A stretch of 64,000 nt of DNA from Chloroflexota bacterium (GTDB taxonomy: Bacteria; Chloroflexota; UBA11872; VXOZ01): NCBI GenBank assembly GCA_026710945.1, contig JAPOQA010000054.1, forward strand, positions 62,001 through 126,000, in the 5' to 3' direction. Below, one piece after another: positions 17,219 through 26,431 of the stretch. The stretch's first letter is position 1. Every line of letters starts with the position of its first letter. The notes under the pieces were generated by a model. That model ran no database searches and was not told the DNA's origin. It was given only the letters and a program-made list of their open reading frames with translations. The position numbers and the translations under genes were made by a program.

Positions 17219-18028
17219 TTAAGCTGTTTGCGCGTCTCTATTCCGACTTTCCTGACGTAGCCAAATTGCCAGCAAGATGCCGGCGGCGGCGACGATGATG
17301 CCGGTTACCTGTGCTTGCTTCAGTTCCCAAATGACGATCTCATTCAGCCGCCAAATGAAAATGATGATCTGTGCGATGGAATATCCCACCAGATAGAGGG
17401 CGAATACCATCCCGGGCGTGCGGAGACGATGCCGCAGCGGCCAGAGAATTGCGAAAATCAGCACATTGCCCAGCAACTCATAAATGGCTGCAGGATGGTA
17501 AGTAACTGAAGTACTAGGTGCAAACGTTGCCGGATGCGTGTATTGAACGGCCCAAGGTAACTCCGCCGGATAGCCTATCACATCACCGTTGACGATGTTG
17601 CCGATGCGGCCGATTCCTTGCGCGGGAAGCGCCAGCAGCGCGGCGGCATCGAGTACGCGCCAGTGTGGGATTTTGGTCCGCCAGCATGTAATCAAGAGCG
17701 CTAGCACCACACCAAAGATGCAGCCATAAAACGCCATGCCGCCTTCCCAGGTGGCAAGGATGCGCCAAGGTTGCTGCAGATACGGGCCGAGGGGTTGCTG
17801 GATGACATAGTAGATTCGCCCACCCAGAAATCCTGCGATAGCCGCCGGCCAGAAGAGCGTATTGATCTGATCGTCATTGATACCGCACTGATTGGCGTAC
17901 TTGCGAATGATCCAGACACCTGCCATGATCCCCAGCACGTACATCAAGCCATACCAGCGGAGCGCGATGGGGCCAAGCTGGACCAATACGGGATCCATGT
18001 GGATGGTGATGACCGAGGGTATCAGCAT
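17219..18028 (-). CDS. lgt: Prolipoprotein diacylglyceryl transferase
   Basis: 269 residues, seven hydrophobic segments. The Lgt signature GRIGNIVNGDVIGYP is present with the essential Arg and Asn, and LRWYGLMYVLG near the N-terminus is typical. The enzyme transfers diacylglycerol from phosphatidylglycerol to the lipobox cysteine of prolipoproteins at the inner membrane. The start may be the ATG at 18028 or an in-frame ATG at 17998 (MDPVLVQLG), which fits the family N-terminus better. It lies between the aminotransferase and the spermidine synthase-like gene, all on the minus strand. Confidence 0.93.
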   Translation of the reverse strand: MLIPSVITIHMDPVLVQLGPIALRWYGLMYVLGIMAGVWIIRKYANQCGINDDQINTLFWPAAIAGFLGGRIYYVIQQPLGPYLQQPWRILATWEGGMAFYGCIFGVVLALLITCWRTKIPHWRVLDAAALLALPAQGIGRIGNIVNGDVIGYPAELPWAVQYTHPATFAPSTSVTYHPAAIYELLGNVLIFAILWPLRHRLRTPGMVFALYLVGYSIAQIIIFIWRLNEIVIWELKQAQVTGIIVAAAGILLAIWLRQESRNRDAQTA

Positions 18029-18070
18029 GGTGGTCCAATCAGGTTAAGCGTTGACTGAGTTTGGGTTCCA

Positions 18071-19360
18071 TCACGACGTGGCAGCAGCTTCGCTTGCGGC
18101 ACGTGCCAGAGAGCCGCCCTCGCGCGCGCGGCGCAGCTCGTGCAAGGTATCCTCGACCGCGGCAACTGACTGCGCAACGTCGTCTTCAGTGTGAGAATAC
18201 GTTATGAAGTTTACGCCGCCGCGACGAATAAGTAAGCCGCGTTGGGCGCAACCGGCGAGGAGGAAATGCCACATGAGTGCATCTTCTTCAGCGTCTTTGG
18301 CGTCGAGAAATCTCTCGCCGCCGATAGGGGCCAGACCGTAGGCTTCCAGGGCCACGCCGGCGCGTCGTGCTGCTTCGTTTATGCCGTCTCGCAGCAGCTC
18401 GCCGGTCCGGTAGAGATGCTCGTGCACATTCTTTTCACGCATGACATTCATTGTCGCCATCGCCCCGGCGAGCGACAGCGCTTCGCCGCCGTAGGTAATG
18501 CTAATCATGCAGTCCGCCGCCGTTTGCATTACCTCTCTGCTGCCGACCACAGCAGCGAGCGGCATGCCGTTCGCCATGGCTTTCGCAAAAGTAGCCAGAT
18601 CCGGCGTAACGCCAAAGTACTCTTGCGCTCCACCCATGGCAAGGCGAAAACCGGTCACGATCTCATCATAGATGACGAGTGCGCCATTGCTGTGGGCCAA
18701 GTCGTTTAGCCCCTGCAGATAACCGGGCTCAGGCTCTTTGCCGAGGGAGGCCGCATCCAAGACAACTGCCGCCACCTTGTTGTCGTAAGCCAGAAAGAGA
18801 TCCGCGAGGTGGTTGAGATCGTTGTAGCGGAATGACTTCACGTACGGCTCCAGCGCGACTGGAATACCGCCATCATTGCGATCGGCATTCCAACCGTCCG
18901 ACCAGCCGCGATAGCCGTTGTTGAGGATGATCTCGCGCTTGGTGTGCGCGCGGGCGATCCGTGCAGCAGCGTTGTTCGCCTCGGCGCCGCCTTTGAGAAA
19001 GCGGACTACCTCCGCGGCAGGAACGGCATCGATAAGGCTATCAGCTACTGCCACTTCCAGTGGGGACAGCAATCCGTAGATGATGCCTTTGTTGAGTTGC
19101 TCGGCGATGGCGGCGTCTACTTCCGGGTAGCAGTATCCCAGAACAATGGGGCCGAGCCCATTTACGAAGTCAATGTATTCGTTGCCGTCAACGTCCCAAA
19201 TGTGGGAGCCGCGAGCGCGCGATGCGTAAATTGGATAGGAGCCATAGGCATATGCGCCCGGCCGCTTACTTGCCGTCTGAGAGCCTCCGGCAATTACGTC
19301 CTGGGCGCGGGCAAAGAGGTCCAGGGATTCTGTGAACTGTACTGCAGTTTGTTGTGCCAT
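18071..19360 (-). CDS. Class III PLP aminotransferase, glutamate-1-semialdehyde aminomutase-like
   Basis: 429 residues. The PLP lysine lies in DLATFAKAMANGMPLA; the PLP-binding Asp is in LVIYDEIVTGFRLA, and NEYIDFVNGLGPIVLG is the typical class III N-terminus. The overall pattern is nearest to the HemL/GSA-aminomutase group, but the Lys segment differs from true HemL (GKIIGGGLP), and no haem gene is nearby, so a catabolic role is more likely. It starts 6 bp after the nitrilase-family gene, so the two are translationally linked. That pairing would suit carbamoyl-amino-acid or beta-amino-acid breakdown. This is inference. Confidence 0.85.
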   Translation of the reverse strand: MAQQTAVQFTESLDLFARAQDVIAGGSQTASKRPGAYAYGSYPIYASRARGSHIWDVDGNEYIDFVNGLGPIVLGYCYPEVDAAIAEQLNKGIIYGLLSPLEVAVADSLIDAVPAAEVVRFLKGGAEANNAAARIARAHTKREIILNNGYRGWSDGWNADRNDGGIPVALEPYVKSFRYNDLNHLADLFLAYDNKVAAVVLDAASLGKEPEPGYLQGLNDLAHSNGALVIYDEIVTGFRLAMGGAQEYFGVTPDLATFAKAMANGMPLAAVVGSREVMQTAADCMISITYGGEALSLAGAMATMNVMREKNVHEHLYRTGELLRDGINEAARRAGVALEAYGLAPIGGERFLDAKDAEEDALMWHFLLAGCAQRGLLIRRGGVNFITYSHTEDDVAQSVAAVEDTLHELRRAREGGSLARAASEAAATS

Positions 19361-19366
19361 GACCGA

Positions 19367-20302
19367 CTACTCCTTATCCGTTGCTTGGACAACAGCGGCT
19401 GTCTCGCGCGGGTAACCGTTCTCTACCCAATGGCCGTGTTCTGAGAGTTTTCCGTAAGTCTCGGGCCGACGGTGTTCCCACATCTTCTCCCGGAAATTTG
19501 CTTCACCGGACGCCCCCATGCTCCGAACAATGCGTGGTCGGTCCAAGTCAATCTCGGCTACCGCCATGCCCCAATAGCGGCCCAAGTCCGCCAGAAAAAC
19601 GCCGTCCGGCCCAATGACACTGCTCCGATTCAGGCACATGCCGGGCATCCAGGGCGCGTCATCTTCAATGCCGTTGTTTACGGGACATACGTACACACAG
19701 TTGTCTATTGCACGTGCCTTGATGACCGCTTCCCAACCGACCTCGCCATACATGCCGTAGACGGTAGGATGAAAGATGATCTCGGCGCCCTGCAGGGCAA
19801 GAATGCGAAATCCCTCAGGGAAGTTCACGTCATAGCAAATCGTGATCCCAATCTTGCCGAAGTCAAGATCGAATACCGGCCAATCGCGTCCCGGTATGAT
19901 GCCCCACTCGTCACTCTCAACTTCTGTGAGATGCACTTTTTGGTACCCGCCGACGTATGCACCTGTTCGGTCAAAGACCATCGCCAAGTTACGGCGTTCA
20001 CCCTCCTCGATGGCCAAGATGGGCGCTACGACGTTGATGTTGTACCGCTGAGCTATCTGGGACATGCGGCTGAAAGTTGGGCCACCCGGCACGTCCTCAA
20101 ACCACTTCCCGGCCTCACCGGCCCTACTGATGCCTTTCACATGGAAGACTTCGGGAAGGCAGGCAATATCAGCCTGACGCTCTGCTGCGCGGACGATGAG
20201 TTCTTCTGCAGTGTCGAGGTTGTACGCGAGCTTCTCGGCGTCAGAGCCGTCAGGCACGCGGAGTGGCGTAGAACAGACAGCCACTCGGACATTTCGCGAC
20301 AT
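19367..20302 (-). CDS. Carbon-nitrogen hydrolase (nitrilase superfamily amidase)
   Basis: About 311 residues from the ATG at 20302, which has GGGAGA upstream; an ATG at 20335 would add 11 residues. The Glu-Lys-Cys triad is visible: Glu in IACLPEVF, Lys in GYQKVHL, Cys in ITICYDVNFPEGFR. Nitrilase-superfamily members with this pattern hydrolyse amides or N-carbamoyl groups, releasing ammonia. The best functional clue is the aminotransferase gene 6 bp downstream; together they could release and then transaminate an amino acid such as beta-alanine. It is divergent from the chromate transporter gene. Confidence 0.88.
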   Translation of the reverse strand: MSRNVRVAVCSTPLRVPDGSDAEKLAYNLDTAEELIVRAAERQADIACLPEVFHVKGISRAGEAGKWFEDVPGGPTFSRMSQIAQRYNINVVAPILAIEEGERRNLAMVFDRTGAYVGGYQKVHLTEVESDEWGIIPGRDWPVFDLDFGKIGITICYDVNFPEGFRILALQGAEIIFHPTVYGMYGEVGWEAVIKARAIDNCVYVCPVNNGIEDDAPWMPGMCLNRSSVIGPDGVFLADLGRYWGMAVAEIDLDRPRIVRSMGASGEANFREKMWEHRRPETYGKLSEHGHWVENGYPRETAAVVQATDKE

Positions 20303-20498
20303 CCAAGTCTCCCGGAAAACTGTGCATGCACTCATCTACACTACTAGAGAGCGCCATACTTGTCACCTTCTGCCTCCGTTCGCAATAGTGGGCTTCAGTT
20401 TGCTTGACGACTGGCTGGCCGTTTGTCACCATCGTCCTATCTACTCAGCCGGAAATCAACCCCGTGAAGAATTGACATAAAAAGTTAGGTAGCGCCGT

Positions 20499-21734
20499 TT
20501 GGTGAGCAAAGAGAGACGTCTGCGTGAGGTAGTGTCCTACTTCTTCGTGCTCGGGTGCGTTGCCTTTGGCGGGCCGGCCGCGCATGTGGCGCTGATGCAC
20601 CGCGAGTTAGTGGAACGCAAGCAATGGCTCACGGAGCAACAGTTTGTTGACCTGTGGGCGGCCACGAACCTCATCCCCGGACCTAATTCCACTGAGATGG
20701 CGATCCACATCTCTTCGCTCCGCGGAGGCTGGCGCGGTCTCATTGGCGGCGGCATCGCCTTCATCCTGCCGGCGGCGGCCATGGTAACCGCTCTGGCGTG
20801 GGGATACACGACATTCGGCCACTTGCCGCAGGCGTCATGGATTCTCTATGGGGTCAAGCCGGTTGTCATTGCGATCGTCATCCACGCGTTGATTGGTCTC
20901 TTAGGCACAGCATGGCGCAGCATACCGCTGGGGGCGCTTGGGCTGGCCGCGGGGGCGCTCGCGCTGTTTGGCATAAACGAGCTTCTCGTGCTTTTTGGGT
21001 GCGGCGTGCTGGCGGCAATTGTTGTTTCAACGCAGCGCAGACTGCCGAGCATCAGAGGCAGATTCGGTCAGATCGCGGTACCATTCGCTGCTCTCGGCGC
21101 GGCCTCGCCATTTGCTAAGCCTCTTCTGGCATTCCCAAGCTTGGTGCTCGCCCCGGTTGCGGCGCCGTTCGGTCTCGTTCAGCTCTTCCTCACGTTTCTC
21201 AAGATCGGCGCCGTGTTGTACGGCAGTGGTTACGTGCTGCTGGCGTTCCTACATGGCGACTTTGTCGAGGGTCTCGGCTGGCTGAGTGAGGAGCAGTTGC
21301 TCGATGCCGTGGCTGTAGGACAGCTCACGCCCGGCCCGCTCTTCACGACCGCCTCCTTTATTGGGTATGTCGTTGGACTTGAGTATCTTGGCTCCATCCA
21401 AGGGGCGCTGTTGGCGGGTGGACTGGCTACCGTGGGCATATTCCTGCCTTCATTTCTGTTCGTAGCGGCAGTTAACCCCTGGATTCCGCGACTGCGAGAA
21501 TCGTTGTTCTTTAGCTCCGTCCTCGACGGTGTCGTCAGTGCGGCGATGGGACTCATGGCCGCCGTGGCAGTTTTCCTCGGGCAGGCGGCACTCATTGACA
21601 TTCCCACCGTCGCCGCTGCGGGCCTCGCCCTGGTGCTGCTGTGGCGCACGAAGATCAACTCAATCTGGCTAATTGTCGGTGGGGCGTCGTTCGGCATTGT
21701 GGTGCAATTGGCGCTGCCATACGTCGTACCGTAG
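20499..21734 (+). CDS. chrA: Chromate transporter ChrA family (two-domain, long form)
   Basis: 411 residues with 10-12 hydrophobic segments and an internal repeat of two CHR domains. The first has FFVLGCVAFGGPAAHVALM and LIPGPNSTEMAIH; the second has FLKIGAVLYGSGYVLLAFL and VGQLTPGPLFTTASFIGY. ChrA proteins export chromate, often in exchange for sulfate, across the inner membrane. The start is TTG at 20499 or the next codon, GTG at 20502, with TTAGGT upstream. It is a single gene, divergent from the nitrilase. Confidence 0.92.
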   Translation: MVSKERRLREVVSYFFVLGCVAFGGPAAHVALMHRELVERKQWLTEQQFVDLWAATNLIPGPNSTEMAIHISSLRGGWRGLIGGGIAFILPAAAMVTALAWGYTTFGHLPQASWILYGVKPVVIAIVIHALIGLLGTAWRSIPLGALGLAAGALALFGINELLVLFGCGVLAAIVVSTQRRLPSIRGRFGQIAVPFAALGAASPFAKPLLAFPSLVLAPVAAPFGLVQLFLTFLKIGAVLYGSGYVLLAFLHGDFVEGLGWLSEEQLLDAVAVGQLTPGPLFTTASFIGYVVGLEYLGSIQGALLAGGLATVGIFLPSFLFVAAVNPWIPRLRESLFFSSVLDGVVSAAMGLMAAVAVFLGQAALIDIPTVAAAGLALVLLWRTKINSIWLIVGGASFGIVVQLALPYVVP

Positions 21735-21766
21735 GCGCCGGCAGTAAAGCAGCGAAAGGCATTGGG

Positions 21767-21791
21767 TGGTAGAATGGATGCGAATTCGCAT
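21767..21791 (+). promoter_or_regulatory. Extended -10 promoter with 14-bp palindromic operator before the aldo/keto reductase
   Basis: TGGTAGAAT at 21767-21775 is an extended -10 element. It is followed at 21778-21791 by the perfect palindrome ATGCGAATTCGCAT, which would cover the transcript start. The AGAGGAG ribosome site follows. This arrangement suits repression by a dimeric regulator; no regulator gene is adjacent. Confidence 0.55.
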
Positions 21792-21811
21792 TAAGAGAGG
21801 AGTTGACTATC

Positions 21812-22579
21812 ATGCAGCAAGTTGTGCTCGGAAATTCCGGAATCGAAGTCTCCCGGCTATGCATCGGCACTGGGACGGTAGGCTGGAATGGTTCGTCGAA
21901 TCAGACGCGGCAGCTTGGCTCGGAAGGGTTGATAGACCTCCTCTGCTATGCCTATGACTCCGGCGTCCGGTTTTGGGACACGGCCGATCAGTACGGTTCC
22001 CATCCCCACGTCCGTGAGGCTTTGCGCGTGCTGCCTCGCGATCAGGTGGTCGTTACGACAAAGACCACGTCGCGAACCCCGGATGGGGTTAGGAGCGACG
22101 TGGAGCGCTTTCTGCGCGAATTGGGCACTGACTATGCTGACATCGTGCTGCTGCACTGCCTTACGGAGCACGACTGGACGACGCGCTATGCGGACTCCAT
22201 GGAGGCGCTCAGCAAGTGCCGGGAGCAAGGCATGGTGCGGGCAGTCGGCGTCTCGTGCCACGACTTCGCAGCCTTTAGGCTCGCAGCAGTTTCGCCGTGG
22301 GTAGAAGTTGTGCTTGCCCGGATCAACTATGACGGCGTGTCTATGGATGCGTCACCCGAAGAGGTGATTCCCGTCATGGACGAGATGTCTGCGCGCGGCA
22401 AAGGCATCTACGGCATGAAAGTCTACGGGGCAGGCAAGCTCCTGCACGATCGGCGACGGGCGCTTGGGTACGTGCTCGATCTTCCCAGCGTAGACGCGGT
22501 TGTGCTGGGCATGGAAAATAAGGCAGAGGTTGACGAGAATGTCGAGCTCGTCGAAGAGCTCGCCGGCGTTCCCGTTTGA
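21812..22579 (+). CDS. Aldo/keto reductase
   Basis: 255 residues from the ATG at 21812, nine bases after AGGAG; a TTG three codons earlier is less likely. Catalytic residues are recognisable: Asp and Tyr in FWDTADQYG, Lys in VVTTKT, His in VLLHCL. The fold is a TIM barrel using NADPH to reduce carbonyls. The protein is short for the family (usually 270-330), with a compressed C-terminus, as in many environmental 'predicted aldo/keto reductases'. The palindromic operator suggests it is inducible. It is a single gene, convergent with hisS. Confidence 0.85.
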   Translation: MQQVVLGNSGIEVSRLCIGTGTVGWNGSSNQTRQLGSEGLIDLLCYAYDSGVRFWDTADQYGSHPHVREALRVLPRDQVVVTTKTTSRTPDGVRSDVERFLRELGTDYADIVLLHCLTEHDWTTRYADSMEALSKCREQGMVRAVGVSCHDFAAFRLAAVSPWVEVVLARINYDGVSMDASPEEVIPVMDEMSARGKGIYGMKVYGAGKLLHDRRRALGYVLDLPSVDAVVLGMENKAEVDENVELVEELAGVPV

Positions 22580-22631
22580 CGGGCGGCCTGCCGACTGCAA
22601 GTGCCGGCTAGGCAACTCCAAAGACACCTAC

Positions 22632-23906
22632 TTAGCTGGAATTTCCGTTAGCGCGTAGCCGCTCAAGCGTTGCTACGACGTCCGGTGCTGCTATGTTTTC
22701 TTGCGAGCTCGCCCCCAGGTCCCGCAGCAAGATCTGACCTTCCGCCAGCTCATCGTCGCCGACTATCACGGCATACTCTGCTTGAAAGTTTCCCGCTTGG
22801 CGGAGCTGGGCCTTGAGGCTGCGCGGCTTATAGGATGTGAGCGCGCGAATTCCCCGCTGCCGCAAGTCGTCAACCAAGCCGGTGCCGTAGGTTCCGGCCT
22901 GCTCGCCAAGTGTTGCCACATAGACACTGAATTGCTTTTCGTCCGTTGGTGCTATGCCCTGGCGCTGCAGGTTGAGAATTATCCGCTCGATGCCGGTGCC
23001 AAAGCCGATGCCGGGCAGGTCGCGCTTGCCGATTTGTCTCGCCAAGCCATCGTAGCGGCCGCCGCCCCCCAAGGCGCTCTGCCGGCCCACCATTTCCGGC
23101 CAGACCTCAAAGACTGTGCGCGTGTAGTAGTCAAGACCCCGCACGAGCGTGTGATTCAGTGTGTAGCTGATCTTCATAGCCTCCAGTGACCGCTTCAGGG
23201 CGCCAAAGTGGGTGTCGCAGTCTGTACAGAGACTATCCAAGGTGTGCGGCGCCTCTGCGATGAAGGGTTGGCAAGAGTCTTCCTTGCAGTCCAAGAGGCG
23301 TAGCGGATTACGTTCCAAGCGGGTCTGGCAGTTTTCGCACAGAGCATGCACGTGCGAGCGGTAGTATGCCGCGAGGTCTGCGATGTACTGCGGGCGGCAA
23401 GCCGCATCGCCAATACTGTTTAGTTGGAGTGAAACTTCGGTCAGCCCAACGCTGCGGTAGAGACTCAAGAGCAAGCTGATGACTTCGGCGTCGATGGCGG
23501 CGGACTCTTCTCCCAGCGCCTCCACGCCGAACTGGTGGTGCTGCCGCAATCGTCCCGCCTGGGGACGATCGTAGCGGAAAATCGACGCAATGTAACTAAG
23601 CTTTACGGGTTGGGGCAAGCGATGCATGCCGTGTTCCAGGTAGGCCCGCACCACCGGCGCCGTACCCTCGGGACGTAAGGTGAGACTGTCGCCGCCCCGA
23701 TCTGAGAACGTGTACATCTCTTTCTCAACGATATCCGTGCCTTCCCCCACGGTCCTTTGGAAGAGCCGCGTGTCCTCGAAGACCGGCGTGCGGATTTCGC
23801 CATAGCCGTAGGAGTTGCAGATGCTCTTGAAGTGAGCGGTTACGTAGCTCCAGTACGCTTGGTCGCTGGGAAGGACATCGGTTGTGCCTCGCGGGGTCTG
23901 CAGCAC
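22632..23906 (-). CDS. hisS: Histidyl-tRNA synthetase
   Basis: 424 residues, the standard bacterial length. Class II motifs are clear: TPVFEDTRLF after motif 1, the motif 2 loop FRYDRPQAGRLRQHHQFGVE, the His-specific GLDYYTRTVFE, and motif 3 GFGTGIERI. The C-terminal ~95 residues form the anticodon-binding domain. It charges tRNA-His. It is the last gene of the yggS-yggT-yggU-hisS run, 3 bp after yggU, and converges on the aldo/keto reductase. Confidence 0.97.
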   Translation of the reverse strand: MLQTPRGTTDVLPSDQAYWSYVTAHFKSICNSYGYGEIRTPVFEDTRLFQRTVGEGTDIVEKEMYTFSDRGGDSLTLRPEGTAPVVRAYLEHGMHRLPQPVKLSYIASIFRYDRPQAGRLRQHHQFGVEALGEESAAIDAEVISLLLSLYRSVGLTEVSLQLNSIGDAACRPQYIADLAAYYRSHVHALCENCQTRLERNPLRLLDCKEDSCQPFIAEAPHTLDSLCTDCDTHFGALKRSLEAMKISYTLNHTLVRGLDYYTRTVFEVWPEMVGRQSALGGGGRYDGLARQIGKRDLPGIGFGTGIERIILNLQRQGIAPTDEKQFSVYVATLGEQAGTYGTGLVDDLRQRGIRALTSYKPRSLKAQLRQAGNFQAEYAVIVGDDELAEGQILLRDLGASSQENIAAPDVVATLERLRANGNSS

Positions 23907-23909
23907 GTC

Positions 23910-24224
23910 TTACTCTCCCGTCTGTAATGCGTTGATACAGCGCGATATAGTAGCAGCCCTAACGCCTTCTACAGCTACCACCTTGCGTCGCGACGAAACT
24001 CCCTGGCGAAGTGTGACGGCAGCCTTTGGCACCCCAAACTTGTCAGCGAGAAACCGCAGCAACTCTTCGTTAGCTTTGCCGTCCACCGGAGGGGCCTGCA
24101 AGCGAACGCATAGCGCACCGTCGTGAATACCTGCGATCTCCGTGCGGCGCGCTCGTGGTTTGGCAAGTACAGCCAGCCGGCAGCCACGAGAGGAATCTCT
24201 TATGTCCAGAATCGGGGGCGACAT
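23910..24224 (-). CDS. YggU/DUF167 family protein
   Basis: 104 residues. DUF167 features are present: LAVLAKPRARRTEIAGIHD, VRLQAPPVDGKANEELLRFLA with its conserved DGKAN core, and a final Val-rich strand. Function is unknown throughout the family. It is packed between yggT (3 bp) and hisS (3 bp), so it is surely co-transcribed. Confidence 0.88.
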   Translation of the reverse strand: MSPPILDIRDSSRGCRLAVLAKPRARRTEIAGIHDGALCVRLQAPPVDGKANEELLRFLADKFGVPKAAVTLRQGVSSRRKVVAVEGVRAATISRCINALQTGE

Positions 24225-24227
24225 CCG

Positions 24228-24488
24228 TCAAGGGCAAATCAAAGAGACCAAGACTCGCTGCAGAATTTGAAGCAGGATCAGGGCAATCAACGGAGACAAG
24301 TCAATCATGCCGGTACTTGGCATGAGCCGCCGTATCGGCCCGACAATCGGCTCGGTAATGTCGTGGAGCATCGCAACAATGGGGTTGCTCGAATCCTGAA
24401 CGAACCATGATGCGAGCGCCCGCGCGATGATCGCAAAGATCAGCGCTAAGGTGAGGAACTCTATGAAGGTGCAAACTATCGGGGTCAT
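24228..24488 (-). CDS. YggT family membrane protein
   Basis: 86 residues with two hydrophobic segments (about 8-30 and 60-84) and the family core DITEPIVGPIRRLMPSTG between them. It is a single YggT unit, the short form usual in Gram-positive, cyanobacterial and Chloroflexota lineages. YggT is linked to membrane integrity, osmotic tolerance and the division region in several bacteria, with no firm molecular role. It lies 17 bp after yggS. Confidence 0.88.
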   Translation of the reverse strand: MTPIVCTFIEFLTLALIFAIIARALASWFVQDSSNPIVAMLHDITEPIVGPIRRLMPSTGMIDLSPLIALILLQILQRVLVSLICP

Positions 24489-24505
24489 ACGATCTGAATT
24501 CCCAA

Positions 24506-25234
24506 CTACGTTCCCTGCAAAACTTTCTTTGGTTCGTACCGCGACTGAGGCAGCGGACGTTCACCGAAAATGGCCCGCCCAACTCGCACGATTGTAGCCC
24601 CCTCTTCGATGGCAATCGGATAGTCGTTTGTCATGCCCATCGAGAGCTCTCGGCACGGGTGGTCGGGGACGATAGACTCAAGCGTGTCGCGAAGTTGCCG
24701 CAGCGCGCGAAATTCCGCGCGCAGCGTTACCTCATCTTCGGTAAAGGACGCAATTGCCATCAGGCCGTCAATTCGAATGCCCGTACACGCCGCGATGCTG
24801 CGGGCAACCGCCGGTACGTCGGTGGGAGGGAGCCCAAACTGGCTTTCCTTCCCGGTTACGTTTACTTGGATGAGTATCCGTATGCAGCGGCCTTGGTCTG
24901 CTGCGTGCCGTGCGAGCGCGTTGGCTAACCGGACACTATCCACGGAGTGAATGCGGTCGAAAAGCGCTTCAGCTTGCTTGGCCTTGTTGGATTGCACGTG
25001 CCCGAGCATGTGCCATTCCAGGGACGAAGGAAGCACTGAAATCTTCTCTGCCGCCTCCTGCACGCGGTTTTCGCCAAAGACTGAGAGTCCGGCAGCGGCT
25101 GCCTGCTCGATGGTCTCAATGCCAAAGCCCTTTGAGACCGCTACCAAGGTAACGTCAGACGGCTCCCGCCCTGTTCTCTCCGCCGCCTCTGCGATGCGCC
25201 GGCAAACGTGAACTATGTTGTCTGCAATGCTCAT
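24506..25234 (-). CDS. YggS/PLPBP family PLP-binding protein
   Basis: 242 residues from the ATG at 25234 (MSIADNIVHVC). The PLP lysine lies in TLVAVSKGFG, followed by FGENRVQEA, EWHMLGHVQSNK and LSMGMTNDYPIAIEEGAT, all family hallmarks. These single-domain, alanine-racemase-like proteins keep vitamin B6 and amino-acid pools balanced rather than catalysing a known reaction. An upstream in-frame start at 25363 would add 43 residues unlike the family. It is first in the operon with yggT, yggU and hisS. Confidence 0.92.
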   Translation of the reverse strand: MSIADNIVHVCRRIAEAAERTGREPSDVTLVAVSKGFGIETIEQAAAAGLSVFGENRVQEAAEKISVLPSSLEWHMLGHVQSNKAKQAEALFDRIHSVDSVRLANALARHAADQGRCIRILIQVNVTGKESQFGLPPTDVPAVARSIAACTGIRIDGLMAIASFTEDEVTLRAEFRALRQLRDTLESIVPDHPCRELSMGMTNDYPIAIEEGATIVRVGRAIFGERPLPQSRYEPKKVLQGT

Positions 25235-25495
25235 GATGGCAGGTTCTTGCGCTCTCAGCACTAACAAAAGCCACGCGAAGATTGTCTCAACGCTTCTACT
25301 GTAGCAAATTCCCAGCAACTGTGCATACTGGCTGCCGGACGGGGCTTGGCCGGTGCGCGCCATGGCTCGTTGCCGTAGTCAAGGAGCAATGCCTGGAGTA
25401 TACTTAATGATGAAACGAAACTTACGTATCGTCGCACATCGTTTCCTGACCTCCCTACGTCTGGCTATGGCCATTCGAAATTTGAAAGACTCAAG

Positions 25496-25516
25496 TAAGA
25501 ATTCACAACATTCTTA
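25496..25516. promoter_or_regulatory. Inverted repeat TAAGAAT-N7-ATTCTTA before htpX
   Basis: A perfect 7-bp inverted repeat lies immediately before the AAGGAG ribosome site of htpX. It could be the operator of a stress regulator, or in RNA a hairpin next to the ribosome site. It does not match the CIRCE element. Confidence 0.4.
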
Positions 25517-25528
25517 AGGAGATTCTTG

Positions 25529-26431
25529 ATGAAGCAAAAGTGGATCGGGGATGGTGGACTGCAGATTCGCATGCTCATTACGATCCTCCTCCTTGGCGCC
25601 GTCTACGTCTTCTTCTTGGCGGCGCTTTGGTCGCTGGGTGCGGGTGCCATGACTATGCTCGCTTTCGCCGGCGCCATGATGGCAGCGCAGTACTTTTTCA
25701 GCGACAAGATGATTCTGTGGTCCATGGGTGCAAAGGACGTGACTCCGGAACAAGCGCCGGATCTTCACGCCATGGTAGAACGCTTGGCGGCTATGGCGGA
25801 TATGCCAAAACCGCGCATCGCGATGGTTGAACACTCCATGGCGAATGCCTTTGCTACCGGCAGGGACCCCAAGCACGCCGTCGTGGCGGTGACGACCGGC
25901 CTGATCCACCAACTGAATCGCGACGAATTGGAGGCCGTGCTGGCCCACGAACTCAGCCACGTTAAGAACCGTGATGTCATGGTGATTACGCTGGCGAGCT
26001 TCTTTTCCACTCTGGCGTTTATGATCATGCGGTTTGGCATGTATATGGGTCTCTTTGGCGGTTTTGGCGGCCGGGGCCGGGACAACCAGGGAAGCGCGAT
26101 CATCCTTGTATATTTCGTGGCTGTGCTCGTCTGGATCGTTAGCTTTCTATTGATCCGGGCGCTATCTCGCTATCGCGAATACTCCGCTGACCGCGGCGCC
26201 GCTGTGCTTACGGGCTCTCCATCGCATCTTTCATCTGCTCTGCTGAAGATCAGCGGTCGCATGCAACGTATTCCGAAAGATGATTTGCGTCAGGTGGAAG
26301 GTGCGAATGCATTCTTCATCATGCCTGCCGTAGGCAAGAATTCGCTGATGGAACTGGTCTCAACCCACCCCTCCCTTGAGAATCGCCTCAAGCGTCTCGC
26401 TGCGCTGGAGCAGCAGATGGAGCAAGCGTAG
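25529..26431 (+). CDS. htpX: HtpX-type M48 membrane metalloprotease
   Basis: 300 residues from the ATG at 25529, preceded by AAGGAG. There are two N-terminal membrane segments (about 10-30 and 35-52), the zinc motif HELSH in VLAHELSHVKNRD, two more membrane segments (about 150-170 and 188-210), and the third zinc ligand Glu in YREYSADRGA. It degrades misfolded membrane proteins at the inner membrane. The next gene, pspAB, overlaps its stop by one base, a pairing seen in Actinobacteria and Chloroflexota. The inverted repeat ahead suggests stress control. Confidence 0.95.
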   Translation: MKQKWIGDGGLQIRMLITILLLGAVYVFFLAALWSLGAGAMTMLAFAGAMMAAQYFFSDKMILWSMGAKDVTPEQAPDLHAMVERLAAMADMPKPRIAMVEHSMANAFATGRDPKHAVVAVTTGLIHQLNRDELEAVLAHELSHVKNRDVMVITLASFFSTLAFMIMRFGMYMGLFGGFGGRGRDNQGSAIILVYFVAVLVWIVSFLLIRALSRYREYSADRGAAVLTGSPSHLSSALLKISGRMQRIPKDDLRQVEGANAFFIMPAVGKNSLMELVSTHPSLENRLKRLAALEQQMEQA

